From an uncultured Acidobacteriia bacterium (lineage in GTDB: Bacteria; Acidobacteriota; Terriglobia; Bryobacterales; Bryobacteraceae), in NCBI GenBank assembly GCA_903929755.1, contig CAIYVZ010000110.1:1-32032 (forward strand): a stretch of DNA of 32,032 nt, written 5' to 3'. The notes beneath the pieces were generated by a model. The model saw only the letters and a list, made by a program, of their open reading frames with translations, did no database searches and was not told the origin of the DNA. Each line of letters begins with the position of its first letter. Position 1 is the stretch's first letter. Positions 8,421 through 16,855 of this stretch are shown piece after piece. The translations under genes and the position numbers were made by a program.

Positions 8421-9659
8421 GTGGTACCTCCCGTCTGGCTTCGAAAGGTTAGTCTTTGGCTCGCGCTGGCCACGGCGGGCTCCATCCTGCTTGGCGTTGC
8501 CTGGTCGCAGATCCTGATGGCGATTGCCCTCGGCGTGCTGCTGCTGTCCGGCTTGCCGCTCCGCTGGCCGAAAATCGCCAAACCGCTGGGGCTGTTCCTC
8601 GCGTGGTCACTGGTGGCGCTGGCAGCTTCGCCGGATCCGGGTGGCGGCACGGCACAGATCCGCAAATTCTATGTCTTCCTGGTGATGCTGGTGGTGTTTT
8701 CGGCCGTTCGGGCGGTTGGCCAGGCGCGCTGGCTGGCGCTGATCTGGATGGCGATCGGAACCTTCACGGCAGGCAAGGGTTTGGTGCAGTATGTTCGCGA
8801 TATCGCCGCGGCTAAAGAGGCGAAGGTCGATTTTTATCATTTCTACATCTCTGACCGGATCAGCGGGTTCATGAGCCACTGGATGACGTTTTCGGGGCAG
8901 CAGCTTTTTGTCCTGCTGCTGCTGGGCGCGTTCATCCTGTTTGCTCCGGATGTAAAGAAAAGGCTCTGGCTTGCCGCGCCCTGCGGTCTGGTGGTTTTTC
9001 TGGCGCTGGTTGCCAGTGATACCCGGTCTATTTGGATTGCAGCTGTGGTGGGCGGCGCGTATCTGCTGTGGCACTGGCGTAAGTGGGCGGTGGCGGTAAT
9101 GCCCGTGGCGCTGGGTGTGGGGCTGCTGCTGGCGCCGACGGCGGTCAAGACCCGCGTGAAATCCATCGTTAGCCCGGAAAAACAGACGGACTCGAATCAG
9201 CATCGCATTATTTGCTGGCGCACCGGCTGGCAGATGATCAAAGCTCATCCGGTGCTGGGGTTGGGGCCGGATGAGATCCAGAAGGAAGCGATTTTCTTCG
9301 CTTACCTTCCTGCGGATATTCAGAAGCCGCTGCCCGAGGGCTACTACAAGCACCTCCACAATTTCTACATTCAGTACGCCGCCGAGCGAGGCATTCCGGC
9401 CACCATCTTCATCACGGCGGCCCTGCTTCTCTCTGCCTGGCGCTTCCGCAAAGCGCTCAAGCTTCTCCCGCCGGGCCGCTCCGACCGGAAGTTCCTGCTG
9501 CACGCCGGTGTCGCCGTCATCCTGGGGACACTGGTCGCCGGGGTCTTCGAATACAACCTGAACGACACGGAGGTCCTAACCATGTTCCTCTCCATAATGT
9601 GTCTGGCCGAAGTGTGCCTGAGCGAGAGCGTGCCCGCTAAAACTGCTTCGCCAGCGTAG
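8421..9659 (+). CDS. O-antigen ligase/polymerase-family membrane protein
   Basis: The 412-residue protein has about ten hydrophobic segments and a long periplasmic-type loop containing HRIICWRTGWQMIKAHPVLG and YKHLHNFYIQYAAERGIPA, the hallmark of the Wzy_C/WaaL group. SDTRSIW in the helix before it supplies the Arg normally near the active site. These proteins transfer or polymerise polyprenyl-linked glycans; whether this one acts on O-antigen, exopolysaccharide or another glycan cannot be read from sequence. GTG 8421 is the start used. It is divergent from uppS, which makes its lipid carrier. Its last 23 bases overlap the convergent lhgO gene. Confidence 0.88.
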   Translation: MVPPVWLRKVSLWLALATAGSILLGVAWSQILMAIALGVLLLSGLPLRWPKIAKPLGLFLAWSLVALAASPDPGGGTAQIRKFYVFLVMLVVFSAVRAVGQARWLALIWMAIGTFTAGKGLVQYVRDIAAAKEAKVDFYHFYISDRISGFMSHWMTFSGQQLFVLLLLGAFILFAPDVKKRLWLAAPCGLVVFLALVASDTRSIWIAAVVGGAYLLWHWRKWAVAVMPVALGVGLLLAPTAVKTRVKSIVSPEKQTDSNQHRIICWRTGWQMIKAHPVLGLGPDEIQKEAIFFAYLPADIQKPLPEGYYKHLHNFYIQYAAERGIPATIFITAALLLSAWRFRKALKLLPPGRSDRKFLLHAGVAVILGTLVAGVFEYNLNDTEVLTMFLSIMCLAEVCLSESVPAKTASPA

Positions 9660-10836
9660 CCACCACATGCGCCCCGATGGCCAGCGACGCCGTTGCCGCC
9701 GGTGAAGGCGCATTGCAGACATTTACAATCCGCGGGCTCTCCTGCAGCAGGAAATCGTCCACCAGCGTGCCTTCCACCGTGAGAGCCTGGGCGCGGATCC
9801 CGGCTGGTGCGGCGTGCAGATCGCTCTCCCGAATCTCCGGAATCAGGCGTTGCAGCGCTTTGGTAAACGCCGCCTTGCTCAACGACCGCCAGACTTCATA
9901 TGAGGCCATGGCCCAGTGCTTCGCCATCATCCGCAGGAAGCCTGGGTACGTCAGAACCTCCGCCAGGTCCGCGATATTGATATCCGACCACGTATAGCCC
10001 TCGCGCGCCAGAGCCAGCACGGCATTCGGCCCGCACTCCACCCCGCCCGCGATCATCCTCGTATAGTGGACGCCGAGGAAAGGAAAATTGGGGTCCGGCA
10101 CCGGATAAATCAGATTCCGGCACAGCTTCGCCGCCTCCGGCGTTAGCTCGAAGTACTCGCCTCGGAACGGCACAATCTTCGCGGGAGGTTTTGCGCCGGA
10201 AAGCGCGGTCACCCGGTCCGACTGCAAACCCGCGCAGTTGATCAGCCAGTTGGCTTCAAACGCGCCCGCCGTCGTCTCCACCACAACACTTTCCGGCAGA
10301 TGCCGGATCGCCGTGGCGCGCGCTGACGTTACCACCCGGCCCCCCGCTTCCGCCACCAGTTCCGCCAGCCGCTGGCAGACCCTTGTGTAAGCCGCAATCC
10401 CCGCTTCCCTCACATGGATCGCTTTGATCCCGCGCACATGCGGCTCCAGTTCCCGCAGCTTCTCGGGCCCGATCATCTCGCACACCACGCCGTTCGCCTG
10501 GCCCTTTTCAAACAGCTTCCCGAGGCCCGCAAGTTCCTTCTCTTCCGTGGCAACAATCACCTTGCCGCAGATTTCGTAAGGGATCCCTTCACGCTCACAG
10601 AACGCTTCCATGGCCAGCTTCCCTTCGCGGCAATTTCTCGCTTTCAGGGAACCCGGTTTGTAGTAGATCCCTGAGTGGAGCACGCCGGAGTTGTGGCCCG
10701 TCTGGTGCCGCGCCACAACTGGTTCTTTTTCCAGCACTGTCACCCGCATCCCCGGGTACTTCTGAGTGAGTTGCCACGCGGAGGCCAGCCCGACAATGCC
10801 GCCGCCAATCACAATCGCGCTGCTGTTATGGGTCAA
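9637..10836 (-). CDS. lhgO: L-2-hydroxyglutarate oxidase
   Basis: LhgO is an FAD enzyme of the DAO family that oxidises L-2-hydroxyglutarate to 2-oxoglutarate and passes electrons to the membrane quinone pool. The protein opens with the dinucleotide-binding motif IVIGGGIVGLASAWQL, then RHQTGHNSGVLHSGIYYKPG, the LhgO signature, and later LINCAGLQSD, VPFRGEYFEL and a C-terminal segment APSPAATASLAIG that closes the FAD site. At 399 residues the length is usual. The start must be TTG 10836: the Rossmann motif begins only seven residues later, an in-frame stop lies just upstream, and AGGA sits nine bases before it. Confidence 0.92.
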   Translation of the reverse strand: MTHNSSAIVIGGGIVGLASAWQLTQKYPGMRVTVLEKEPVVARHQTGHNSGVLHSGIYYKPGSLKARNCREGKLAMEAFCEREGIPYEICGKVIVATEEKELAGLGKLFEKGQANGVVCEMIGPEKLRELEPHVRGIKAIHVREAGIAAYTRVCQRLAELVAEAGGRVVTSARATAIRHLPESVVVETTAGAFEANWLINCAGLQSDRVTALSGAKPPAKIVPFRGEYFELTPEAAKLCRNLIYPVPDPNFPFLGVHYTRMIAGGVECGPNAVLALAREGYTWSDINIADLAEVLTYPGFLRMMAKHWAMASYEVWRSLSKAAFTKALQRLIPEIRESDLHAAPAGIRAQALTVEGTLVDDFLLQESPRIVNVCNAPSPAATASLAIGAHVVATLAKQF

Positions 10837-10871
10837 GTCCTATGTTCCTACGCCGGGTCCAAATAGCGCGA

Positions 10872-10891
10872 GTGTCAAATTTTGATACGAT
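10872..10891 (+). promoter_or_regulatory. Near-palindrome overlapping an extended -10, Gfo/Idh promoter
   Basis: GTGTCAAATTTTGATAC at 10872-10888 has 8-base arms around one T with 7 of 8 pairs matching. It overlaps TGATACGAT (10883-10891), a good extended -10 reading toward the Gfo/Idh gene, and lies in the divergent gap with lhgO. A repressor site is the natural reading; no regulator gene adjoins it. Confidence 0.45.
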
Positions 10892-10971
10892 GAAGCCGGA
10901 TGGATTTCACTCGTCCCGCCCCCGCCGTTCTCTCGGCAACCTCAAAACTCCATCTGGAAGGAAGCTGACTT

Positions 10972-12192
10972 ATGAGCATGAACGCCAGCCGAAGAGACCT
11001 GCTGCGCGGCGCCGCCGTCACCATGACTGCCGCCTCGTATTCCCGCGTGATGGGAGCTAATGATCGTCTGCGCTACGGCATTATCGGAGCCGGAGATCGC
11101 GGCCAGCATGACATGGAGCTTTTCATGAACGATAAGGCGGTCGAAATTGCCGCCGTCTGCGACGTGTACGCCGCCAAAATCGATCAGGTGAAAAATAAGG
11201 CGCCCAACGCGAAGTCCTACAAGGATCACCGCCAGCTCATCGCGCAGAAGGACATCGACATTGTCCAGATTTCCACCCCCGATCACTGGCACGCCGTCTG
11301 CGCCATCGATGCCCTCAACGCGGGTAAAGACGTCTACTGTGAAAAGCCCCTGACCCTGAAGCTCGAGGAAGGGCCTGAAATTGTCAAAGCCGCCCGTGTG
11401 AATGAACGTATCTGTCAGGTTGGCATGCAGCAGCGCTCCGGCAAACACTACCTGCAGGCCAAAGCCGAGTTCATTGATTCCGGGAAGATCGGTAAAATCA
11501 CCCTCTGTCGCACCTGGTGGCACGGCAACACCTACCACCTCCGCAAAGCGCCCGTTTCGCTGCAAACCCGCCCCTCAAACCTCGATTGGGCCCACTTCCT
11601 GGGGCCGCTGAAGTGGCGCGATTACGACCCGCAGCAGTACTTCAACTGGCGCGCCTACCTCGATTTCGGCGGAGGCCAGGTCACTGACCTTTTCACGCAC
11701 TGGATCGATGTTGTCCACATGTTCACCGGGCAGGATATTCCGTTTTCCGCGCAGGCCGCCGGCGGCGTCTATAACTACAAAGACGGCCGAACCGCCCCCG
11801 ACACCATCAATGTCCTGCTGCAGTACCCCACCGATTTCACTGCCACCTTCGAAGCCACCCTCGCTCCCGGTATCTCCGGAGCTGCCGTCGAGATCTGTGG
11901 CACGCAGGGTCGGCTCTTGATCGATCGGCAGCACTACGAATTTACGCCAGCCGGACGAGGTGTTACACCCATAGTGGTTCCGGCTGAACCTGGCACCTTG
12001 CCTGGTAACGACCCCCTCACGCAGGCCCACGTCAACAACTTCCTCGACTGTGTCCGCTCCCGCAAATTGCCTAACGGAGATGTCTTAATCGGCCATCGTT
12101 CCGCCCAGGCTTCGCACCTGGGCAACCTCTCTTATATGCAGAAACGGCGTCTCGATTTCGACCCGTTACGCGAAGAGATTCTGCCGCACTAA
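10972..12192 (+). CDS. Tat-exported Gfo/Idh/MocA-family oxidoreductase
   Basis: The 406-residue protein begins with a twin-arginine signal (MSMNASRRDLLRGAAVTMTA), so it is exported folded with its cofactor. The NAD(P)-binding motif GIIGAGDRGQ is followed by the family signature STPDHWHA and GKDVYCEKPLTL, whose Lys is the usual catalytic or substrate-binding residue. The C-terminal half contains DFGGGQVTDLFTHWIDVVHM, typical of the secreted acidobacterial/planctomycete branch. The substrate, probably a sugar or inositol derivative, is not predictable. GGAAGGAAG lies before the ATG. Its stop overlaps the convergent apaG stop by four bases. Confidence 0.9.
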   Translation: MSMNASRRDLLRGAAVTMTAASYSRVMGANDRLRYGIIGAGDRGQHDMELFMNDKAVEIAAVCDVYAAKIDQVKNKAPNAKSYKDHRQLIAQKDIDIVQISTPDHWHAVCAIDALNAGKDVYCEKPLTLKLEEGPEIVKAARVNERICQVGMQQRSGKHYLQAKAEFIDSGKIGKITLCRTWWHGNTYHLRKAPVSLQTRPSNLDWAHFLGPLKWRDYDPQQYFNWRAYLDFGGGQVTDLFTHWIDVVHMFTGQDIPFSAQAAGGVYNYKDGRTAPDTINVLLQYPTDFTATFEATLAPGISGAAVEICGTQGRLLIDRQHYEFTPAGRGVTPIVVPAEPGTLPGNDPLTQAHVNNFLDCVRSRKLPNGDVLIGHRSAQASHLGNLSYMQKRRLDFDPLREEILPH

Positions 12193-12602
12193 TTGATCAA
12201 TACGCGCTCATGCGGACTGTCCAGGGAAAACGTGGGAATCACAATATCGAAGGTCTCGCCCTCGGCGGTGATCATCCGGTATGTTCCGCCCATGAAACCC
12301 GAGGGCGTGGTCAGCGGGCATCCGCTGGTGTATTCGAACCGTTCCCCGGGCCCCAGTTTCGGCTGCTTGCCTACCACACCTGGACCTCGCACATGTTCCG
12401 CATGGCCCCGTGCATCGGTAATAATCCAGTGCCGCGACCGCAACTGCACCGTCTCGCCGCCCAGGTTCTCAATCTCCACCTGATAGGCCCAGACATACCG
12501 GCTCTCCGCCGGATCCGACCGGTCCTCCAGCCAGATTGGCTCTACCGAAACACGAATCTGGCGGGTTGTGGCAACGTAAGGCATAAGCGGCGGGAGTACC
12601 AT
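12189..12602 (-). CDS. apaG: ApaG domain protein
   Basis: The 137-residue protein is an ApaG: core segments are IRVSVEPIWLED, YVWAYQVEIENLGGETVQLRSRHW, ITDARGHAEHVRGPGVVGKQP, and FEYTSGCPLTTPSGFMGGTY. The fold is a fibronectin-III-like beta sandwich with a glycine-rich GxGxxG-like loop (RGPGVVG). ApaG has been linked to divalent-cation resistance and Ap4A levels, but its molecular role is unsettled. ATG 12602 is used; ATG 12584 would remove six residues and fits the family equally well. It is divergent from efp across a 113-base gap. Confidence 0.93.
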   Translation of the reverse strand: MVLPPLMPYVATTRQIRVSVEPIWLEDRSDPAESRYVWAYQVEIENLGGETVQLRSRHWIITDARGHAEHVRGPGVVGKQPKLGPGERFEYTSGCPLTTPSGFMGGTYRMITAEGETFDIVIPTFSLDSPHERVLIN

Positions 12603-12637
12603 CGTTCAAAATACCACCAGCAAAGTCCTGCCGACAA

Positions 12638-12665
12638 AAGGGCCGGGCCCTTCAGATGGTACACT
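12638..12665 (+). promoter_or_regulatory. efp promoter: extended -10 with upstream GC palindrome
   Basis: TGGTACACT at 12657-12665 is an extended -10 that would start transcription about 45 bases before the efp ATG. Just upstream lies the perfect palindrome AAGGGCC-G-GGCCCTT (12638-12652), in the -35 to -10 spacer area, where it could bind a regulator. The same TGnTACACT element precedes the tRNA-Pro gene. Confidence 0.5.
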
Positions 12666-12715
12666 CAACCTAGTTCTTCCTGGTTTCTCTCACTAAAACA
12701 CTGGAGTTTTTTCGA

Positions 12716-13273
12716 ATGTTATCCGCAACACAGCTGCGTCCCGGTATGGTGGTCAAGTTCAACAACGAGTTGCACTCGATATTCAGCATGAGCCACAGGA
12801 CCCCCGGTAACCTCCGTGGTTTTGTTCAGGTGCGTATGCGCAACCTGCGCAGCGGTTCCATGATGGAACATCGCTTCTCTTCGGAAGACAAAGTGGAAAA
12901 GGCGATGCTCGAGGAACAGCAGATGGAGTATCTGTACGACGATGGCGACTACTACTACTTCATGAACATTGAGAATTACGAGCAGATGCACCTCACCAAG
13001 GACCTGCTCGGCGATGCCACGCTGTACCTGATCCCCCAGCTCAAAGTCGCGGTCGAATTCTACGAAGGCAAGCCCATCAGCGTGGAACTGCCCGCCACCG
13101 TCGTGCTGACGGTTGTGGAGACCGAGCCCGGGCTCAAGGGCGCCACAGTCTCCAACGTCGGCAAGCCCGCCAAGATGGAAACCGGCCTCGTGGTGCAGGT
13201 CCCCGCGTTCATTGTTGAGGGCGAGAAGATCCGCGTCAACACCACCGAAGGTACCTACCAGGAACGCGCTTAA
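12716..13273 (+). CDS. efp: Elongation factor P
   Basis: EF-P binds the ribosome between the P and E sites and relieves stalling at polyproline. The 185-residue chain shows all three domains: an N-terminal KOW-like domain ([17 protein letters not shown]), a central OB domain from about residue 65 and a C-terminal OB domain ending [14 protein letters not shown]. The tip of the domain I loop reads [10 protein letters not shown]: the position of the modified Lys34 of E. coli is Asn32 here, with Arg34 two residues later. So neither the lysyl (EpmA) nor the canonical Arg32 rhamnosyl arrangement is present. Its stop overlaps the convergent selA stop by four bases. Confidence 0.95.
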   Translation: MLSATQLRPGMVVKFNNELHSIFSMSHRTPGNLRGFVQVRMRNLRSGSMMEHRFSSEDKVEKAMLEEQQMEYLYDDGDYYYFMNIENYEQMHLTKDLLGDATLYLIPQLKVAVEFYEGKPISVELPATVVLTVVETEPGLKGATVSNVGKPAKMETGLVVQVPAFIVEGEKIRVNTTEGTYQERA

Positions 13274-14598
13274 TTTTTTAGCGCCGCGACAATGGCGGCT
13301 TCTTCCCGCTCGAAGACCGTCCGCAGGTCCAGCACTACGCGGTCCTTTTCGATGCGGGCAATAATGGGGATGCGGAAACTGCGGAGCTTCTGCTCCAGCT
13401 TATTCGGTTCCGCGTCCTGAACCACAAGCAGCCAGGTCGGCAGTGCCAGATCCGGCGTGGATCCGCCGCCAATCACCGATTCCCCCGGCTCCACGGTAAC
13501 GGGAGCGCCTGTTACCGTGGAGCCGATTTCTTTTGCCAGAGCCTCCGTGCGAAACCGGATCTCGTCGGCCGACATCCGAATCATGCGTAATGCCGGAACC
13601 TGGTCGTACTCTTCCAGCGCGATATGGCGGAGGGTGGCTTCCATTGCCAGGAAGAATAATTTATCCTGCCGTAAAGCGCGGAACATCGGATTTCGGCGCA
13701 CCCGCGCCACCAGTTCGGCGTCACCGGCAATAATTCCTGCCTGGGGCCCGCCCAGTAGTTTGTCCCCGCTGAAGGAAACCAGGTGCGCCCCCGCCTTCAA
13801 ACTGTCCTGCGCCAAAGGTTCCGATACCCCGAACGCCTTCAGGTCCACCACGCAGCCGCTGCCCAGATCTTCGTAGACCGGAATGCCAAACTCCTCACCC
13901 AGTGCCACTAACTCCGCCAGTTCGGGACGCGCCGTAAATCCCGTAATGCGGAAATTACTCGGATGCACCCGCAGCAGAATCTTGGTCTCCCGCCCGATGG
14001 CTTCCCGGTAGTCGGCAATTGTCGTTCGGTTGGTGGTCCCCACCTCGCGCAGTTTCGCACCCGACCGACTCATAATGTCCGGAATTCGAAACCCGTCCCC
14101 GATCTCGATCAGTTCCCCGCGTGAAACCACCGCCTCGCCACCACAGGCCAGTTCGTTCAGGATCAGATAAAGCGCCGCCGCGTTATTGTTGACCACCACT
14201 GCGGGAGCACCCAAAATCGCTTCCAGGAGTCTGCCTGTATGGACGTCCCTTTTGCCCCGCCGCCCCGTCCCGAGGTCGTACTCCAGATTCGAGTACCCCG
14301 CCGGGATGTGCATTTCAGGCAAAGGCGCGCGCCCCAAATTCGTGTGCAGTACCACGCCCGTGGCATTAATCACCGGACGTAAGGAAGGCCGCATCAGCCG
14401 CATCAGCTCACTTCGCGCCACCAGGAACGGCGTTGCGGGCGGGGGCGTTCCCTGCAGGATCGACTTCCGCGAGGCATCAATTGCCTTGCGAACCGCGTCC
14501 CGGACCAGCGAGGCCGGAGGATCGAACCCGTAATCGAGCAACGAACTCGAAACCGACCCAATCAGAGTGTCCACCGATGGTAAATCCCGCAGCTTCAC
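13270..14598 (-). CDS. selA: L-seryl-tRNA(Sec) selenium transferase
   Basis: SelA is the PLP enzyme that converts Ser-tRNA(Sec) to Sec-tRNA(Sec) with selenophosphate. Visible features are the N-terminal [31 protein letters not shown], the PLP pocket [11 protein letters not shown] and the Schiff-base lysine in [14 protein letters not shown] (Lys280 in this numbering). GTG 14598 aligns with the normal family N-terminus; a TTG at 14625 would add nine residues. No selB, selD, tRNA-Sec or recognisable selenoprotein is in the window, so the rest of the pathway must be elsewhere. The gene is divergent from tRNA-Pro. Confidence 0.93.
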   Translation of the reverse strand: MKLRDLPSVDTLIGSVSSSLLDYGFDPPASLVRDAVRKAIDASRKSILQGTPPPATPFLVARSELMRLMRPSLRPVINATGVVLHTNLGRAPLPEMHIPAGYSNLEYDLGTGRRGKRDVHTGRLLEAILGAPAVVVNNNAAALYLILNELACGGEAVVSRGELIEIGDGFRIPDIMSRSGAKLREVGTTNRTTIADYREAIGRETKILLRVHPSNFRITGFTARPELAELVALGEEFGIPVYEDLGSGCVVDLKAFGVSEPLAQDSLKAGAHLVSFSGDKLLGGPQAGIIAGDAELVARVRRNPMFRALRQDKLFFLAMEATLRHIALEEYDQVPALRMIRMSADEIRFRTEALAKEIGSTVTGAPVTVEPGESVIGGGSTPDLALPTWLLVVQDAEPNKLEQKLRSFRIPIIARIEKDRVVLDLRTVFEREEAAIVAALKN

Positions 14599-14651
14599 GC
14601 CTTTGATGGTATTCCACCGCCACAAATATCTGAACCGCAGAAGGAAGGAGA

Positions 14652-14660
14652 TGCTACACT
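14652..14660 (+). promoter_or_regulatory. Extended -10 of the tRNA-Pro promoter
   Basis: TGCTACACT ends nine bases before the first base of tRNA-Pro, the right distance for transcription to begin at or just before the tRNA. No strong -35 is visible. The identical TGnTACACT form appears before efp. Confidence 0.5.
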
Positions 14661-14668
14661 GGTTCTTT

Positions 14669-14746
<78 letters not shown>

Positions 14747-14762
14747 ATTTCCCGTAATTTAG

Positions 14763-14793
14763 AACGGCCACTCAACCGAGTGGCCGTTTTTTT
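14763..14793 (+). terminator. Rho-independent terminator of tRNA-Pro
   Basis: An 11-bp perfect stem AACGGCCACTC / GAGTGGCCGTT with an AACC loop runs into a seven-T tract. It begins 17 bases after the tRNA end. Confidence 0.93.
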
Positions 14794-14880
14794 GTGCCGA
14801 GCATGTTTGACAGCTTGAAGGTGAGCCGGGCGCAAGGCGGGAAAGCTGGAAATCCCTGTAGCCTGGTGGCTGGCAGGCTT

Positions 14881-16038
14881 TCAGGCTGGCCATTCCGGGC
14901 GTGGCACCGTTCCCAGGCGTCCGGAAAGTGCTTCCCGAAAGGCGACTGCGGTAATAAGACCCGCCATTCGCAGCGCCTCGGCCGGAGATTCCGTCATGTG
15001 GAGATCCAGCCATCGCCCCTCCAGCCTGGCTCCGGCAGTACGCTCTCCCCCCTGGGCCACATTACGTTCCATACGGTGCAGGAAGGCCTCATTTAAAGTG
15101 CCATGCAACCACGATCGGGGGATCGCTCCTTCGTTTTCCAGAAGGCGCTCGCCCCAATAGGTCTGAAGCGCGATATGAGTGAGCCACACTGATGCTGAAA
15201 CGCGGTAACGTTGTGCGGCAGCCAGAACCTCTGTTCGAAGGCCTGCGTCGGATGCACGCCAGATCCGGCGCAACTCATACAGGTGCGAAAACGAGCCAAA
15301 CCGATCGCCAGCCAGATGCTCGAACAAGCCGAGCATCTCATCGGCAGGGCAGGGGATGCAGGCCAGCCTTCCCGTTGGAAGTTCGTGGTGCGTGGCCCGC
15401 GCAAACAGATCATCCATCAGCCCTTCCACTGAAAGCTTACTGAGTTTTGTATGCAACTCAATAACGGCTGCGCCCGGGCGGGACAGCGCCAGGTGGTGAC
15501 TGGTCCTGCGCGATGTCTCCGCGCTCATGCCCGGAGTGAAGCCCTCGCCAGCCAGAGCGGCAACCGCTCTCTCCAAATCCCGGTCCCGAACCGCCAAGTC
15601 AATATCCACGGAAATCCGGCGCAGGAAAGGCGGCTGAAAATGTCGTCTGCCCAGAATGGGCCCCTTGAGTGCCAGCACCTCAATCTTCGCGCGCGCCATG
15701 ATCTCCAGAGCCTGGTCAAGGTTGAGGATATTTCGGTCGTGCCGTTGCCAGCATTCCGTCAGCATTCGATCACACCATGCGCGATTGGCGGCAGATACGT
15801 GACTACGAACCGCGAAAGCGATGAGAGCCTGCATTCGGTGTGCCAGCGCTGCTTCCTGCACAGCGTGCCAGTGGGCCGGATCCGAGAGCCCTGAAAAATC
15901 CGGGTCTTCGCGCAGCAGCGGCACCAGTATCGACGGGGACGGGCGTGTGCGCATCTGCTGGCTATAGTAGCAACGATCCCACCAGGGTGAATGCGGGCCC
16001 AGCCCGGGTAAATGATAATCTGGGTAGCGATCCCTCAT
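14881..16038 (-). CDS. Nucleotidyltransferase-fold protein (NTP_transf_5-like)
   Basis: The 385-residue protein carries the pattern of the uncharacterised nucleotidyltransferase family often found in polysaccharide loci: VLALKGPIL (from residue 121), then RRISVDIDLAV, where Asp145 and Asp147 would form the metal-binding DxD. Downstream, VIELHTKLS may supply the third acidic residue, and ADEMLGLFEHLAGDRFGSFSHLYELRRI is the helical domain. There is no signal peptide. The target is unknown. ATG 16038 collides head-on with the start of the cytochrome gene; Met29 (ATG at 15954) would give a 357-residue protein and free about 80 bases for promoters, and I consider it at least as likely. Confidence 0.65.
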   Translation of the reverse strand: MRDRYPDYHLPGLGPHSPWWDRCYYSQQMRTRPSPSILVPLLREDPDFSGLSDPAHWHAVQEAALAHRMQALIAFAVRSHVSAANRAWCDRMLTECWQRHDRNILNLDQALEIMARAKIEVLALKGPILGRRHFQPPFLRRISVDIDLAVRDRDLERAVAALAGEGFTPGMSAETSRRTSHHLALSRPGAAVIELHTKLSKLSVEGLMDDLFARATHHELPTGRLACIPCPADEMLGLFEHLAGDRFGSFSHLYELRRIWRASDAGLRTEVLAAAQRYRVSASVWLTHIALQTYWGERLLENEGAIPRSWLHGTLNEAFLHRMERNVAQGGERTAGARLEGRWLDLHMTESPAEALRMAGLITAVAFREALSGRLGTVPRPEWPA

Positions 16039-16840
16039 GTCACAATCCAGTGTTCTTTTCCGCCTCGGCTGCCTGGCGATGGTTCTGGTGCCCGCCGCCC
16101 CGTTTGTTGCGGCGCAGGCCGATATTCCGGTGCCAAAGTCTGTCGCCCCGGTTCAGCAGTATTCCGCGGCGGTGTTAAGCGCGGGACAGTCGGCATTCGG
16201 CGTGAATTGCGCCTTCTGCCACGGTAAAGATACGGGAGGGGGGGAATCAGGGCCGGATCTGACCCGTTCGAAGCTCGTCACTGAAGATGTGGACGGTTCG
16301 AAAATCGGCCCCGTCGTTCGCAACGGTCAGGGAGCGATGCCGAAGTTTGCCGTTTCCGAGCAGGAACTGGCCTCGCTGGTGGCGTTCGTTCATGACCAGA
16401 AGCGGATAGCGGAGTCCCAGACCGGGGGGCGCAAAGGCGTGGAAACAGCCGACCTGAAGACAGGCAATGTTGACAAGGGTAAGGCATACTTCAACGGCGC
16501 GGGTAAGTGCTCCACTTGCCACTCGCCCACGGGTGACCTGGCTGGTATCGCGAAAAAGTACGAGGGTCTGCAACTGATGCAGAGGACGCTCTATCCCCGT
16601 AACGCGAAAGTCAAAGTGACCGTTACCACCGCTTCCGGCGAAACAGTTACCGGCGAGCGGGCTTTCCAGGACGAGTTCACTGTCGCGCTGAAAGACGCAA
16701 CCGGCCGGTTCCGTTCGTTCCCGGTCTCGAAAGTGAAAATCAAGGTGGACGCGCCAGCCGAAGCCCACGTAGATCTGTTGCCGAAGTATACGGACGATGA
16801 TCTGCACAATTTGATGACCTACCTTCTGACGCTGCAGTAA
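16037..16840 (+). CDS. Exported di-haem cytochrome c protein
   Basis: A signal peptide (MSQSSVLFRLGCLAMVLVPA, cleavage near VAAQA) precedes two class I cytochrome-like motifs: CAFCH (Cys58, Cys61, His62) and CSTCH (Cys158, Cys161, His162). A candidate axial Met is in GAMPKF after the first motif. Between the second motif and the C-terminus is an inserted beta-rich segment of about 70 residues (KVKVTVTTASGETVTGE and following) before the final helix DDDLHNLMTYLLTL. The protein should carry electrons in the periplasm. It lies 15 bases upstream of the PQQ-type quinoprotein in the same direction, so it is the likely electron acceptor of that enzyme. Confidence 0.88.
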   Translation: MSQSSVLFRLGCLAMVLVPAAPFVAAQADIPVPKSVAPVQQYSAAVLSAGQSAFGVNCAFCHGKDTGGGESGPDLTRSKLVTEDVDGSKIGPVVRNGQGAMPKFAVSEQELASLVAFVHDQKRIAESQTGGRKGVETADLKTGNVDKGKAYFNGAGKCSTCHSPTGDLAGIAKKYEGLQLMQRTLYPRNAKVKVTVTTASGETVTGERAFQDEFTVALKDATGRFRSFPVSKVKIKVDAPAEAHVDLLPKYTDDDLHNLMTYLLTLQ

Positions 16841-16855
16841 ACCGGAGACCACACC

